A stretch of DNA of 64,000 nucleotides from Naganishia liquefaciens. Lineage: Eukaryota > Basidiomycota > Tremellomycetes > Filobasidiales > Filobasidiaceae. Location: the NCBI GenBank assembly GCA_013423385.1, contig BLZA01000011.1:969978-1033977 (forward strand). The letters are read 5' to 3'. Numbering within the stretch: the first letter of the stretch is position 1; every line of letters starts with the position of its first letter. The position numbers and the translations under genes are program-made. Under the pieces are notes generated by a model. The model was not told the DNA's origin, did not search any database, and worked only from the letters and a program-made list of their open reading frames with translations. Shown piece by piece: positions 13,964 through 24,528 of this stretch.

Positions 13964-15910
13964 CTAAGAACGCGAGGCGACTATCGGCACCTCCGCCTGG
14001 GTTACGCAGACAAGGGGGAATGCGCCTTCTTTTCCCTTCAAGCTAGAGTCTGCGGCAGAATCGACAACTTGTCCGGTAGCCCTAACAATGTTGGAAAGTC
14101 AGTTGAGCCTATTTGCTGTTGTAGTTTTGAGCCTACCATGCGTCATCGTAGATCCGCAGGACTTTCAGGCGCATGCCTGGATACAAAGTGATTTCATCGG
14201 CCATAGCAGCGGTGTATCTATCAATCTTGTTAGTTTCATCGAGATTTGGTGGACGGCTTCGAATGATACTTACGGCCATAACACGGTTACCAACGTATTG
14301 GGGAGAATCAGATGGTCTCCGCTCTGGTTTTCGTCTTTCATGCTCGCCAGAACGCTACGTTCGCCCGGCGCCGACGTGCCTCCCACAGGAAGAGGTGAGG
14401 CGAGCGCTCCAGGCATTTGTAAGGGAGGTGCTGTTATCGGTGTATCACTACCGGGTTTCCCGGTGACGGCGAGCATCGTATTCGTCGGCATTCCACTCTG
14501 CGCTTCATAGCTTGCTTCTTTCTCCCCTGGCGAATGAAGGGCCTTTTCGGATTCAGTATGTCGACGCTTTCTTCTTCCTGCTCCAATGACGCCACAGCAG
14601 AATAGTAGTCCCAATAGTAGCTACATGCCAAGGAAGCTCCAAGATGAGCGAGCTGTGAAGGTTAGTTTACAAAGTTGATGAGCTCACCATCAGGCCACCA
14701 ATGACTGATCCTATTACGATTCCTGCTATTTGCCCGCCATTGAGCCTCCGGCCGCTTCTCGAAGCCTCCGCCACTGCTGTAGATGTGCTGGATGATGTTG
14801 TAGTTCCGCTTGTTGTGGAAGAGGGTTTGGCCGCAAGGGTGTACCCACACGGCCGTAGATCCGTATTAGCTTTCGATTCGGAAAATGCTTTCAGCTATTT
14901 GCCCATCAAAAGCAAAAACCCAGCTTACACTGATAACAGCAATCTTCGGGCAACGTTACATTGCAGTGCGCGCATAGCTGAGCCGTCGACCCAGCAAATC
15001 CGCAGCTCCCCTCATTGAGGTCGCCCTCAATGCATGTATCGGTATTATTTGTCAGTGATGACTGGACCCCCAAAGCGTATGACAGTCAACCTCTTCCCTA
15101 GTATGAACAAAGGAAAATACTCACAGCCCAATTCGTGCATGAAGCATAATCTCTGATCAAGGTTAGATACCGGTCTCCTCCCGAGGGGTCAGTGGGACAA
15201 TCTGAGAAATAGTAGAAAGCGCTCAATCTAGGTCGACGAAGACTCCGGAACAGAATCGTACTCACACTGCCGATTGCGCGTGATAGAGTATTCGTTCGCA
15301 GAATACTCGTTGCAAGTGCTTTGGCAGACGTACTTCGGTCCTATGTCTCTGTCGACTTCGCCTGCAAGTAACCAGCATACGACCGTATTCATCGCATGGT
15401 GCGGTGTCTTCGCACTGAGGCTTACTTACTGTAGCGATTAAAGCAGTCCATTGACGACTGCGAGTTGATCAAAGCGGAACAGAATACTGTACGTGAGTAC
15501 CTGACTACTACCTACAAGGGTTTGAATGCGACTATCAGCCAAAGCTGTGACATTTTCTCCGCGAGACATACATTGGAGGCATTCGTGCAGCCTAATTCGT
15601 CGTTCGCGAATTTGTCAGTCCTGTCTAAGCGGCATGGATGGTTATGTTCGAGATCTCACCGGAAGGCTCCTAGTCGGCACTTACAACCTCCGGGATTGCC
15701 GATATATGATATAGCTGCGGCGTCAAAGCTGGCCAGATCGGTGACGTTCGCGAAGGCGGGATATCCATCGTTGGCCAGCTCCATAGGATTGACCCACGCT
15801 GTACTCCATGGCGGACAGGTGATTGTTCCGGATAGCAAGAGGCAACCGTCTGGCTTCATAACTTGAGCCCATGCTGTGAGCAAGAACGCACTGGCGACCG
15901 CAAAATGCAT
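13964..15910 (-). CDS. type I membrane protein with Cys-rich ectodomain and cytosolic SH3 domain
   Basis: Ten exons, minus strand: 15685-15910, 15572-15625, 15430-15486, 15266-15361, 15125-15201, 14929-15061, 14688-14869, 14274-14620, 14137-14217, 13964-14081; 456 aa. Parts in order: signal peptide (MHFAVASAFLLTAWAQ); a Cys-rich ectodomain with N-glycosylation sequons (NVT, NNT); a Ser/Thr stretch (STTSGTTTSSSTST); one membrane span (GGQIAGIVIGSVIGGLMLLL followed by GLLFCC) with a GRRKRR stop-transfer; a cytosolic linker; and a C-terminal SH3 domain (VLWPYTAAMADEITLYPGMR, LRIYDDAWATG, KGKEGAFPLVC). The layout resembles a cell-surface receptor or polarity adaptor such as Fus1, but I cannot assign an orthologue. 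The exon 2-3 junction was set by frame and is the least certain. The partner of the SH3 domain would be a proline-rich protein. Confidence 0.78.
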
Positions 15911-17026
15911 AGGCGATAGTCGGCAATGCCTCAGAATTGTGGCTGGACGAGAGGTTGAGTCGGTCCCAATGACGAAAACGTAGTAGATAGTATTCCCATT
16001 GGTCTGTAAGAAGCTTCAACGAGCTCTTTCAGCATAGATAGTTATCTCATTTAATCGCATGTAGCTCTTTCTCATGTTTCAGTATATCTTCACCCTCGTA
16101 CGAATTGCGATACCGCGGGACTTGGTAAGGATCGCTCCAAAAGGCCGACATGCCCGCTTCCAGTCGTGAGGTCATTCATGCATGTCGATTCAAGATCGAA
16201 CATTTAGCTGGAAAGGCTGTATAGTAGCTTTCGATGTCCAGGTCGATTTGCTGAATAGTCAATCCAAGCTAGTATTTACGAGCTTGAAGGATTCCGGAAA
16301 ACCGATAGATTCCGATAGCTTTTCCGATGAGCCTCTGTGAGGAAGCGCTGGAAACAATTTGGAAGACCTACTTATTAGCTGACCTATGTTGGCTTGCTGA
16401 TTTGAGAGGAGCGAGCGGTCTCAATGTCTCGCAATAACGGGAGCAATTACAGTCAATTCAATGTTCTACGGAGGTTCTCCCGCATACATCAAAGAGCTTA
16501 CCGACGTCATTGCAAGTGTGGGACACACGGTACAGCTATTTGGACATCGCTTGCGGCGTTAACTAGATTGACATTGGTGCTGGCCCCCATCGCAAGTGGC
16601 TTGGAGCCACCTCTTAGGTTGTTGGATTTCTCAAGTTGAGAATCGCTGGGAGGGATATTCAATGCAGTTGCACCGTCTCGCTAGCTATTGCTAGACCGGA
16701 AATTGGCTTCCTTACAGTTCACAGATCATGAGCCGGATGGGTACCATGGTGCCCTCATCTCGATCAGCCGCTATGGAAAGATTGACCTACAATACCAGGT
16801 ACTGTTGTATCATTACAATGCAACGCGAGATGCAAAAACGCCACCCGTCGGTGTGTGGCCCAATCTTCAACGTATGTATACTGAGAAGTCCATGGAACTC
16901 GAAATCTATAGCTTACAACATTCGAATTGGCTTTCCGCTTGTCTCGCAAATTATTGGTTATCGTTCCTCAAAGGGGTTCCTGGATCGTGACTTGAGCACA
17001 TATTCAACTTTGCTTCTGTTCTGAAC
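15911..17026. other. intergenic 1.1 kb, possible glycosyltransferase relic inside
   Basis: Apart from the exon-like pieces listed separately at 16402-16798, I see nothing here that supports a gene. Confidence 0.4.
16402..16798 (+). pseudogene. possible truncated family-1 glycosyltransferase relic
   Basis: The frame at about 16402-16529 reads TVNSMFYGGSPAYIKELTDV then IASVGHT. This resembles the first strand-helix unit of UDP-glycosyltransferases (hydrophobic strand, Gly-rich turn, then a helix ending in GHTV). It stops at a plausible GTACAG donor. A second exon-like block at 16718-16798, behind CTTACAG, reads FTDHEPDGYHGALISISRYG and ends at GTACTG. No donor-sugar-binding C-terminal half (HCGxxS-type motif) follows before the CUE gene begins at 17027. 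So this would be a broken copy, or chance. A short real gene with unseen exons is the alternative. Confidence 0.25.
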
Positions 17027-18784
17027 TCACTTGGTGTATTCTTCCTCTTCTCCTTCTTCCTTAAGCTCCTTTGTCTTTGATGCTTGAACGGTAGAAGCAG
17101 TCGGCCCGGTGAGGGTCGATGTCGACGGGTTTGCCTCGGGCGAGGGCAAGAGAGAAACCTTCTTCTTCGGTAGCATGCCAATTTTCGCTGTAGAGCAAGT
17201 CAGTTGTCGGCCGGCACAAGCGCGAAAGAGCAAGAACCTACAAAGGTCGATCTTGGACGGCGGAGGCACGTTCGAGGCATTGCCAATACCTCCGGCGAGA
17301 TGCGAAGCCGCTCGCGGCGTGCTATCCTTTTCATCGAGTGCGACCGCATCGTCATCATCGCTCGTGGATGGGAGAGACGACGCCGAAGAAGCGGATGAGG
17401 AAGGGTGATGAACATTGATCGAGCGAGGACCGGATTCGTCTTCTGGCAAGGTCAGTCGGGATTTGCCGGGCAGAAATTCGGCAGGTGAGAGACGTACCGT
17501 ATACATCTGTGGGCTGCCACCGCCTGCTCGGCGCTTGGCTTTGTCGACCGTTGTTGGACGAGGCCAGCGAAGGGTACTCCTGACCTGGATTCAGTTTTCT
17601 AGAAGACTGTCAGCCGTAAGCGCTAACGGAGTGTGTCGTAACTCACGGCCCAGCGGTTCGGTCAAACCACCCTTTGAGACCGCTTGCAGCGTTACCCAAC
17701 CCGGTCGTCAACTTAGCAGCCTGATCATTCCAGGCAGGAGCGGAAGCGGACTCTTTGGGATCGCCGCCTTGTTGCCGAGGCTGCTGTGTGCCACGCGCCA
17801 CAGCGGCCGTCGCACCGGTCCACAATCCGCCCAAGGTATTCGCCAACTCATAACCAAGCCCTTGCGGCGGACTGTCGCCGTGTCCCTTGCCGTCCACCGA
17901 TGAATGACCCTGTTGCTGTAGTTGTAGCTGCCGCTGCTGCTGCGCCTGGGCTGCAGCCTCAGACATGTCATTGTACTTTTCTTTGGCACGAGAAAGGAAC
18001 AAGTCGAATTTTTGCTTCCCAACCTGAGCAAATTTCTCGATCTTTTCTTCAATACCGGGTCCTTCCGAAGGTGGGTGATAAGCCGCAGCATCGCCTCCGC
18101 GATAAGCGTAGGTGGACTCCTGATTCGATTGTTGGGGGTATTGAGGATGTGGGCGCCGCGAGCGTGGTTGATAAGGGATCTCCGAATTGGCTTCGCGGCC
18201 CATCGAGAGCGATCTTGCGAATTCCTCATCGAGCGCGGTTTGGGTTTGCTAAAGATTTTGTCAGACGACTTGTGAACGACTTGGACAATGCCGGAAAGGA
18301 CACGTACAGCATCGACCGTGAGTGCCGCAGGACGAGGTTCGGGCTGAAAAGGGAGCCAAGGTCAGGATTCGGTCATGCAAGAACTTCAAGGCTTCATGGC
18401 GTTTTGTATCATCGAGCTTGTCTAGGGATCACTGCCTTTGACACTCTCGACTTTCTTTTCAACCGTTGACGGTAGCCTGCATGGGAGTCCGCAGCGGAAC
18501 AAGTCGCGCTCCGCTCAAGAGCTGGTGTTTCGATTGCTCGGTATCACTTGGCTCTGGTTCTCGCTCCATCACCCCTTATTTCACACAAGACTGCTCACCT
18601 TATATTCTGGATCACTCAACTGCAGCAGATCCTCCACGGCCCTCTCCCATGCGTCCCCCTCGGTCGCTCCCTGCCCTACATGTACCTCCCACACGGCCTG
18701 GACCACTCCCGCCTCGATCCCCGGAAACATGCCCTGCAGTTCCAGCAGTCTTGCATCGGTCTTGTTGTTGGTTGCATCGGACAT
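17027..18784 (-). CDS. CUE-domain (ubiquitin-binding) protein
   Basis: The N-terminus carries a CUE domain (LLELQGMFPGIEAGVVQAVW, then WERAVEDLLQLSDP), which binds ubiquitin. It is followed by DEEFARSLSMGREANSEIPY, which resembles the segment behind the CUE in fungal Cue5-like adaptors. Then comes a helix (GIEEKIEKFAQVGKQKF), a Gln-rich stretch, SGLKGWFDRT, and a Ser/acidic tail ending EEEEYTK. Secure exons: 18599-18784, 18308-18343, 17647-18248, 17498-17598, 17242-17442, 17027-17187; about 428 aa. The first intron in this model is 255 nt, about four times normal. It contains an exon-like frame (PSDTEQSKHQLLSGARLVPL, near 18450-18550), so one or two exons may be missing. The ATG at 18784 is preferred because the frame upstream lacks family resemblance. 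Confidence 0.72.
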
Positions 18785-19152
18785 CTTGTTCGTCCCTATC
18801 CCTATCCGGAATGGCGGTATGCGGTCTGGAGCTATGCGGCCAGATCCACGAGTCCGACTCCAACTTATGAAACGCACCGGCCAAACGCGGGGCGGGGTCT
18901 CCTAGTTTGCTTCCGGCAGTGTGGGATCACCCCTCCGATCCCTCCATCCCAGCTGTATTACCTAATAATGATAATAATAAACCTGGCCCCTTCCACGGAG
19001 GCGCAGGGCGATCGAGCAGCGTCATCGAAACGATCGGGTGTGTTTTCTGGTGCGTCATGCATGCCAATGGGCGCTCGGCCATTTATCGCTCTTCCCGGTG
19101 GTGTCCCTCGTGTCGCACGACAAGGCATCAACAACGACAACACACGGTAACA
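18785..19152. promoter_or_regulatory. divergent promoter region, CUE gene / small mitochondrial-type ORF
   Basis: 368 bp between two outward-facing start codons. An AT-rich ATAATGATAATAATAAA run lies at 18963-18980. No TATA box is clear. Confidence 0.35.
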
Positions 19153-19347
19153 ATGTTCGCACGATCACTCAAACCACTTCGACCGCTCATCTTCGCCTCG
19201 GCTGCCGTGGCCGTGGGATATGCGGGTGTGACCGCCGAGAACCGGAGGGTGTGGAATTCGGTCGGAAACTGGGAAAAGGAGAAGGGGCAGTACAACGAGG
19301 ACCTGAAGACGAACAGGCATAAGAGTGAGTGCAAAGCTTCATTGTAG
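19153..19347 (+). CDS. small protein with mitochondrial-type N-terminus, function unknown
   Basis: The ATG at 19153 opens MFARSLKPLRPLIFASAAVA, a basic amphipathic start running into one hydrophobic segment. An acidic/basic helix follows (RRVWNSVGNWEKEKGQYNED). This suggests a small inner-membrane or intermembrane-space protein. The frame meets a GTGAGT donor at 19326. If it is not spliced, the ORF ends at 19347 (64 aa). If it is spliced, the next exon is unclear; GWESFELIPKTAQGIALHLV near 19448-19507 is a candidate. I do not recognise the family. It lies 0.6 kb before MIA40, but shared function is only a guess. Confidence 0.4.
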   Translation: MFARSLKPLRPLIFASAAVAVGYAGVTAENRRVWNSVGNWEKEKGQYNEDLKTNRHKSECKASL

Positions 19348-19959
19348 TGTAGAAAAGAAGGGCGATGATACGAAGGAAGCGATACGAGCGAAGCCAGAAT
19401 CACGTTGACCGCATTCGGCGCTCCCGTCATGGGTTTCCGAGGCCATCGTAGGAAGGCTGGGAATCTTTCGAGCTCATTCCGAAGACCGCTCAAGGTATTG
19501 CACTCCATCTCGTAGCGGAATCCGCGAACTCGCTATGTACACCCGTACACAAGCGTCCTCGTTGAATTGGCATCAGGGCAGACTAAGGAACGTGTGTGAC
19601 GGGGAAATGCACGAAATGGGTAACTCCTCAAGTGCAGAGATGGCTTCCATTCTTAACCAGAACGAGCAAACCGCGATTGCAGATTGTTGGGATAGATTAA
19701 CCCATTTGCCTGGCTACGTCGGAGCTGCACCCCGAGCTCCAGCCAATCGGCATTCTGCAAGTTCTCCTTTCTCCTGCGGTCCTTATTAGAATCGGAGGAA
19801 CCTTCGGTATTCCGATGGAGACGAAGAACTTCCAGGATTTGGGTTACATACGAGATCGTCAGCGATGACAATTACTGCTGGTCCGGTGCCAAAAGCCCCC
19901 TAGCCCCATCTCGAGGATTCGCATTACACGTAAGCGCGGTTGCAATCGACCCGCTACAC

Positions 19960-20878
19960 ATGGAGAGATCACTGGCGTTCACAAGTCGCTCAAGGTCATT
20001 TCTCGGCGCTATGCCTATTATTCGGCGTGGACTTGTTGCTGTTCCCGATTCCGAGAACGATTCATTGACTCCCCCTCTAGTCGCCGCCCAGCAAGGTGGA
20101 ACTCCCGATACCCCTCTGCACAACCAGCAGACCTCTGACAAGAGCGTTCATATCAACACCAAGAAAGCCGACGGCCACGGCGCCGCCAAGGCTTCGCAAT
20201 CTGCCGGTGGATCCAAGTCCTCGGCGACCGATTCTCCTGCCGCGCACATTGTACAGGACAAGGCCGCCGAAGCGGAATCTGACCCTCAGCAGACCGCCTA
20301 TAACGAAGAGACTGGCGAAATCAACTGGGACTGCCCGTGTCTTGGCGGCATGGCGCACGGCCCTTGCGGTGAAGACTTCAAGGCTGCGTTCTCGTGTTTC
20401 GTTCACAGCACGGAAGAGCCCAAGGGCGTCGACTGCATCGAGAAGTTCCGAGCCATGCAGGCGTGCTTCAAGGAGCACCCTGATGTTTACGGCGAGGGTA
20501 AGCTGAGGGGATGATGTCGGTACGCTTCTTGCGTTAACATCTTGCTCCAGAAATCGCTGAAGATGATGAATCCATCGTTCCCCCGGCACCCGAGGGCGGA
20601 CCTCTTTCCGACCACACCATCCACGACGTCGCGGCGCACGATCGACCCGACTCTCGACCGGTCCCCAAGGCGCCCAACGCCGAGCCTCCGCAGAACAATC
20701 CTGCTGTGGGCACCACTCACCTCAACAACCCTGCCAAGGGTAAGTACGCATTTCGCTCATCAGGCAGGATGACTAAAACCCAGCTTCTCTCCCAGGTATC
20801 CAAAAGATCCAGCCAAAGGCCAATCGGTCTGACAAGGGCTACAGCAAGGACGGACCTTCCGGTGACGGAACCATCTAG
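19960..20878 (+). CDS. MIA40: mitochondrial intermembrane-space import receptor/oxidoreductase Mia40
   Basis: Mia40 oxidises and traps Cys-rich proteins entering the mitochondrial intermembrane space, with Erv1 as electron acceptor. Exons 19960-20497, 20551-20739, 20796-20878; 269 aa. The catalytic CPC lies in [20 protein letters not shown], followed by the twin CX9C helices ([11 protein letters not shown] and [11 protein letters not shown]). The N-terminal part is basic and Ser/Thr-rich ([17 protein letters not shown]), with no obvious membrane span, unlike the yeast protein. The C-terminal tail is Pro-rich and acidic. The ATG at 19960 is the first Met of the frame; an extra upstream exon bearing a presequence cannot be excluded. 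Confidence 0.92.
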
Positions 20879-23237
20879 ATGCGCGGGATCGTGGTCCAGC
20901 AGGTTTAGCCTGACGTGAGGAGAAATGGAAAATAGGTAGCATGAATAATTCAAAGTATAACAATCCCCATGCATTTTGCGGTCACTGCTCAGCCAGAGGC
21001 GTTGAGCGTTGCCTTGTGATGCGTAGCCGCAAGCAAAACAGCGAGAAACACAGGTTGTACATCTGTTCAATGTCGCGAGTCTGCTCGGGCAGATTGTCCA
21101 TCGCTTCACTAGCTGTCCCGCCGAGCCGTGCAATTAATGGCTATACCCCTCTTGAAACGATTGTTTATCGCTTACTTCAGCTCGCACAAGACCTCCGCAG
21201 AGACTTGTAGAAATTTTACAGGCATCGATCTGTAGACCTGTCCTTCACCGGTGCGTCCACTCTAGACAAAATGTTACCTATACTACCAGTGCACGCCTTG
21301 CCTGTATGTCTGAACTCGAGCGCACTGTCGCTTGCGATGAAAGGCAACATGACTCATCTGTCTCATCGACGACGTTGCCCATGTCAGGTCTTCCTATCAA
21401 TCAAGTCGGAAAAGATGAACTGTGGGTCACGGCCATCGGATTGGGTTCGAAATGCGCTCCTCTTGAATACCAGGCCGGCTTTCGAATACAAACTTGTGCG
21501 AATCCCTTTCTAAACGGGAGCCTCTCTGCCTTTCGAAGCAAAGATGAATCAGATGAAGAAGGATTGTAGGCCCTTGATAGGGCTATGAATTCCGCAAGAT
21601 ATTCTGGGACAGGGAGCGAAGGACCTGCTTTCACCGCTGGAGTGTGCTGAGAACCTTGAATGCACTGAGGCGCTGACATGCATGGCGATTGTGAAGACCT
21701 TGTAGGCAGATGGCTTGCGCGTACCGGCCAAGGTGACAAAATTTCCTTGCCATCATGTTCGCCAACGTCAATGTTCACCGTGAGGTGGATTACTCCACCC
21801 GAGTAGTGCAAGAAAGCTTGTTTAAAGAGTCTTCGATAATGGGGATCGAGTACGAATTTGTTACTGATATGCCACTCCTAGACATGGAAGTGAGATGCTG
21901 ATTCATTCCATTAATTGCAGTCACTAAGTAGACGAGGTCACGCCGATCGAGCACATAGGCGCTCGTCGAACTCCGAAGTGAGCTTACCTTTCTCTTGCAT
22001 TCACGCTGTCTCTCGTATTTGTCGTAAATCCTGCCACTAGTGAGGGCGAGATTAATTACGCCGGCCTATTCACAGTGTCGAAGGCCACGCTCCAAGGCGC
22101 TCAAGGTCCATCGCTTTCATCGCGTGGAAATGAAGTACTCGCCGTTCAGCCCAGAAATGAAGCAGTTTGGTTTGTTGCAGGCTCAGTGACAATTAGGTGT
22201 TGTATAATTGCATACAGCCCATCAAGTGAATAGCGTCCTCGAGAGCGATGTATCAGACATCTTACGTTCTGGTTGAACAGTCTGAGGCATTCTTCTGGTA
22301 AGTGTAGGTTGTGCATCAAGGATTCAAGATAGCTCCTTTTCGTATCCTCTATTTCAGGCCAAATCAAGTTTCCGAGAGATTGAAACTCCGAGGATTCAGA
22401 AGAAATGCTCCCCGATCTTCCCAGTAGTAAATTCTGAAGTCATCCCAAAATCCGAAAATGTGAAACTGAGCCTACACAATTTGGGAGCTGAACGAAATCT
22501 TGCAGCGGTCAAGTCAATGAACGACATCGCCTGCCGCAAGCGCTGTACCATCACTCAATACGTCAATATCACGCGCCTGGCTTCTCGCGCTAGGTCCCGA
22601 AATCAAGACCATTCCCGGCACGCAGGAAATCACATATTTGCAGGAAATGTAGCCGCATCAGATTCAGCTTATGATAAACGAGGAGAAGGGGACCCGGGAT
22701 CCCGTGGACAAAGCGCGTATCGCCGGTGAGCGATATTTTGCTCACGGGGCCAGTCCATTCGTTGAGGAATGCTGCGCCTTTGAAACGATCGCAGTGTGGA
22801 TATCAGTCTTTTAGTCGCAAGCCTGCAATGAAAACGTCACAAGAGACGTGGCGAGAAGGCTGTCTCATTCGTGTTCAGAAAATATCTTTATCGGAGCCAA
22901 ATCCGTCCACTCTTCGGGATCGAGATATAGTGAGCTCATGGTTCTTGTGGTTCAGAGCAACGATGAGTATGCTGTGCAGAGGCTGTCCCGGCATTGAATT
23001 TACGGCGCGAGATGTGCCTAGTGACCTGTTCTTGCATCTCGTGGGTCATCTTTAATAAGAGCTCACATCGACGCTTATGTGTCGGCTATGGGGTTGAAGA
23101 GGCACCATCTCGACGTCTCAAGCTCTCCTCGTAAAAGCATCAGAACACAACCAAGATCTCTCTGCTTACGCCGTCGCTGCACACGCGTGAAGTACCCGAT
23201 GCAACAATGAACCAGTGATATCGTATTTGTGGAAGCA
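20879..23237. other. intergenic 2.4 kb with an unrecognised exon-like plus-strand series
   Basis: No known family was seen. On the plus strand several open stretches are bounded by plausible splice sites: MFANVNVHREVDYSTRVVQE from 21755 to a GTGAGA donor; EINYAGLFTVSKATLQGAQG near 22050-22200; LHNLGAERNLAAVKSMND near 22470-22520; and SQACNENVTRDVARRLSHSC from 22815 to a stop at 22996. I could not join them in one frame without arbitrary choices. An equally open minus-strand frame exists at 22146-22367. This is either one uncharacterised multi-exon gene or chance. Confidence 0.3.
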
Positions 23238-24046
23238 TTATCTCGTCTGCAGATTCGACCTAAGGCAAACGGTTGATCAGCCGTGAATCGATCAAGCTGC
23301 TGTACGGGTACTGACCTGTTCACTGTCGCAAGTCGGTGCACCTCATCCTTCCTCTGCAATGCTGATGAAGTTCCTTCCAGTACGCTCATGATCTCCCTTG
23401 CCAACCTTCCGTTCCGCGGCTGTCCACCTGCTCGACCCCGCTCTGCAGCCTTCAAAATCCACTGAATTCCTTGCCTTGAACGCTGACGGGCATCGAGGGC
23501 GGATGGGACGGGGATATTCTTGGCTGAACGTCGAAGTGTAACCATCCGTATAGATGGTGATACCATGTCAATCGCCCGGTGCAGCAGTCTCACCGGGTCA
23601 TCACGGGTTGTGCGTTGACTTGGTGAAGACGTCAGTGATGACACAAGACCAAAGACCAGCATAACTTACAGCTGTTGCAGCACATCCGCTACTACCTTCT
23701 GAGCCTCTGCTTTCCTGCCATGCTTCATAATCAAGTGCGTGAACAATTCCAAAGTCGGATCCACTCTTGGAGGAAGATTGTTTTCAGTATAGCCCGGACG
23801 CGTCGGAGTTTGCAGGAAAGAGGCATCGCCTAGAGAGGCCGAGAGATCTGGGAGGGCCGCTCGAGGAGTTGTTGGTGGGCCGAATGAAGAATCGCCGATA
23901 ATGTCACCGATAGAGCGCAATGCGGTCTGTTCGATGCGTGCTGGTCCAGACGGTTTCAGGCTTTGGGCTTGTGTACTGTTGCATCGCGCTTGCAGGGCCA
24001 ATGGGCGGACTGCCGTACGGCACGAGCGCAGAGTAAGTAGCGACAT
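23238..24046 (-). CDS. RSM7: mitochondrial small-subunit ribosomal protein uS7m
   Basis: Homologue of bacterial S7, which binds the 3' major domain of small-subunit rRNA in the mitochondrial ribosome. Exons, minus strand: 23670-24046, 23316-23618, 23238-23259; 233 aa. The N-terminus is a mitochondrial presequence (MSLLTLRSCRTAVRPLALQA). The S7 core is clear: LELFTHLIMKHGRKAEAQKV, LLHRAIDMVSPSIRMVTLRR, NIPVPSALDARQRSRQGIQW, RGRAGGQPRNGRLAREIMSV and DEVHRLATVNR. The last exon codes only 7 residues before the stop. Gene symbol by function; naming varies between species. Confidence 0.92.
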
Positions 24047-24528
24047 GATTGTGGAGGGACAGAGGCAAAGGGTCTGGGAAGAGCTGCAGACGACCTACAA
24101 GAACCTTAACTTAAGCAGGACCCTCCGGCGTGACTCTCGATCGTTTCAGACCGCTTGTTTCCGAAATTCAGCGCTTGTAAGTCGCGCTTTCTCTCGCGTT
24201 TCAGTTGAGCCGAAGTCATGCGGTCCTGGGCATATCTTCAGGGGTTCAGGGGTAGCATGTCGAGGGCGTATTGCCAATGGGTCTGCACTAAGGGACAATG
24301 AGGTATTCCTTGTATTCATCTCCTCGGACGAAGCCCAGAATGTGAGCGCACTGCTTCTCAGGCCTCGATCGATCTGCCTTCTGTGTGGAGATCTGACAGG
24401 CGGACCATAGTTCTCCCTACCATCAAGTAATCCGGTCTAGAACGCATAACCTCCGGACCTATCGAGAAAAAGTCACACATAATAATGCATGATTGCGTTT
24501 CAAATTACAGCTGGTGCCATCCTACTGC
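24047..24528. other. intergenic, between uS7m start and FGGY kinase stop
   Basis: 482 bp on the 5' side of the uS7m gene and 3' side of the kinase gene. No gene seen. Confidence 0.4.

Noticed and set aside
22146-22367. 73-codon minus-strand frame (MIWPEIEDTKRSYLESLMHN)
   Set aside because: No family resemblance, overlaps plus-strand open frames, and a frame of this length is expected by chance.
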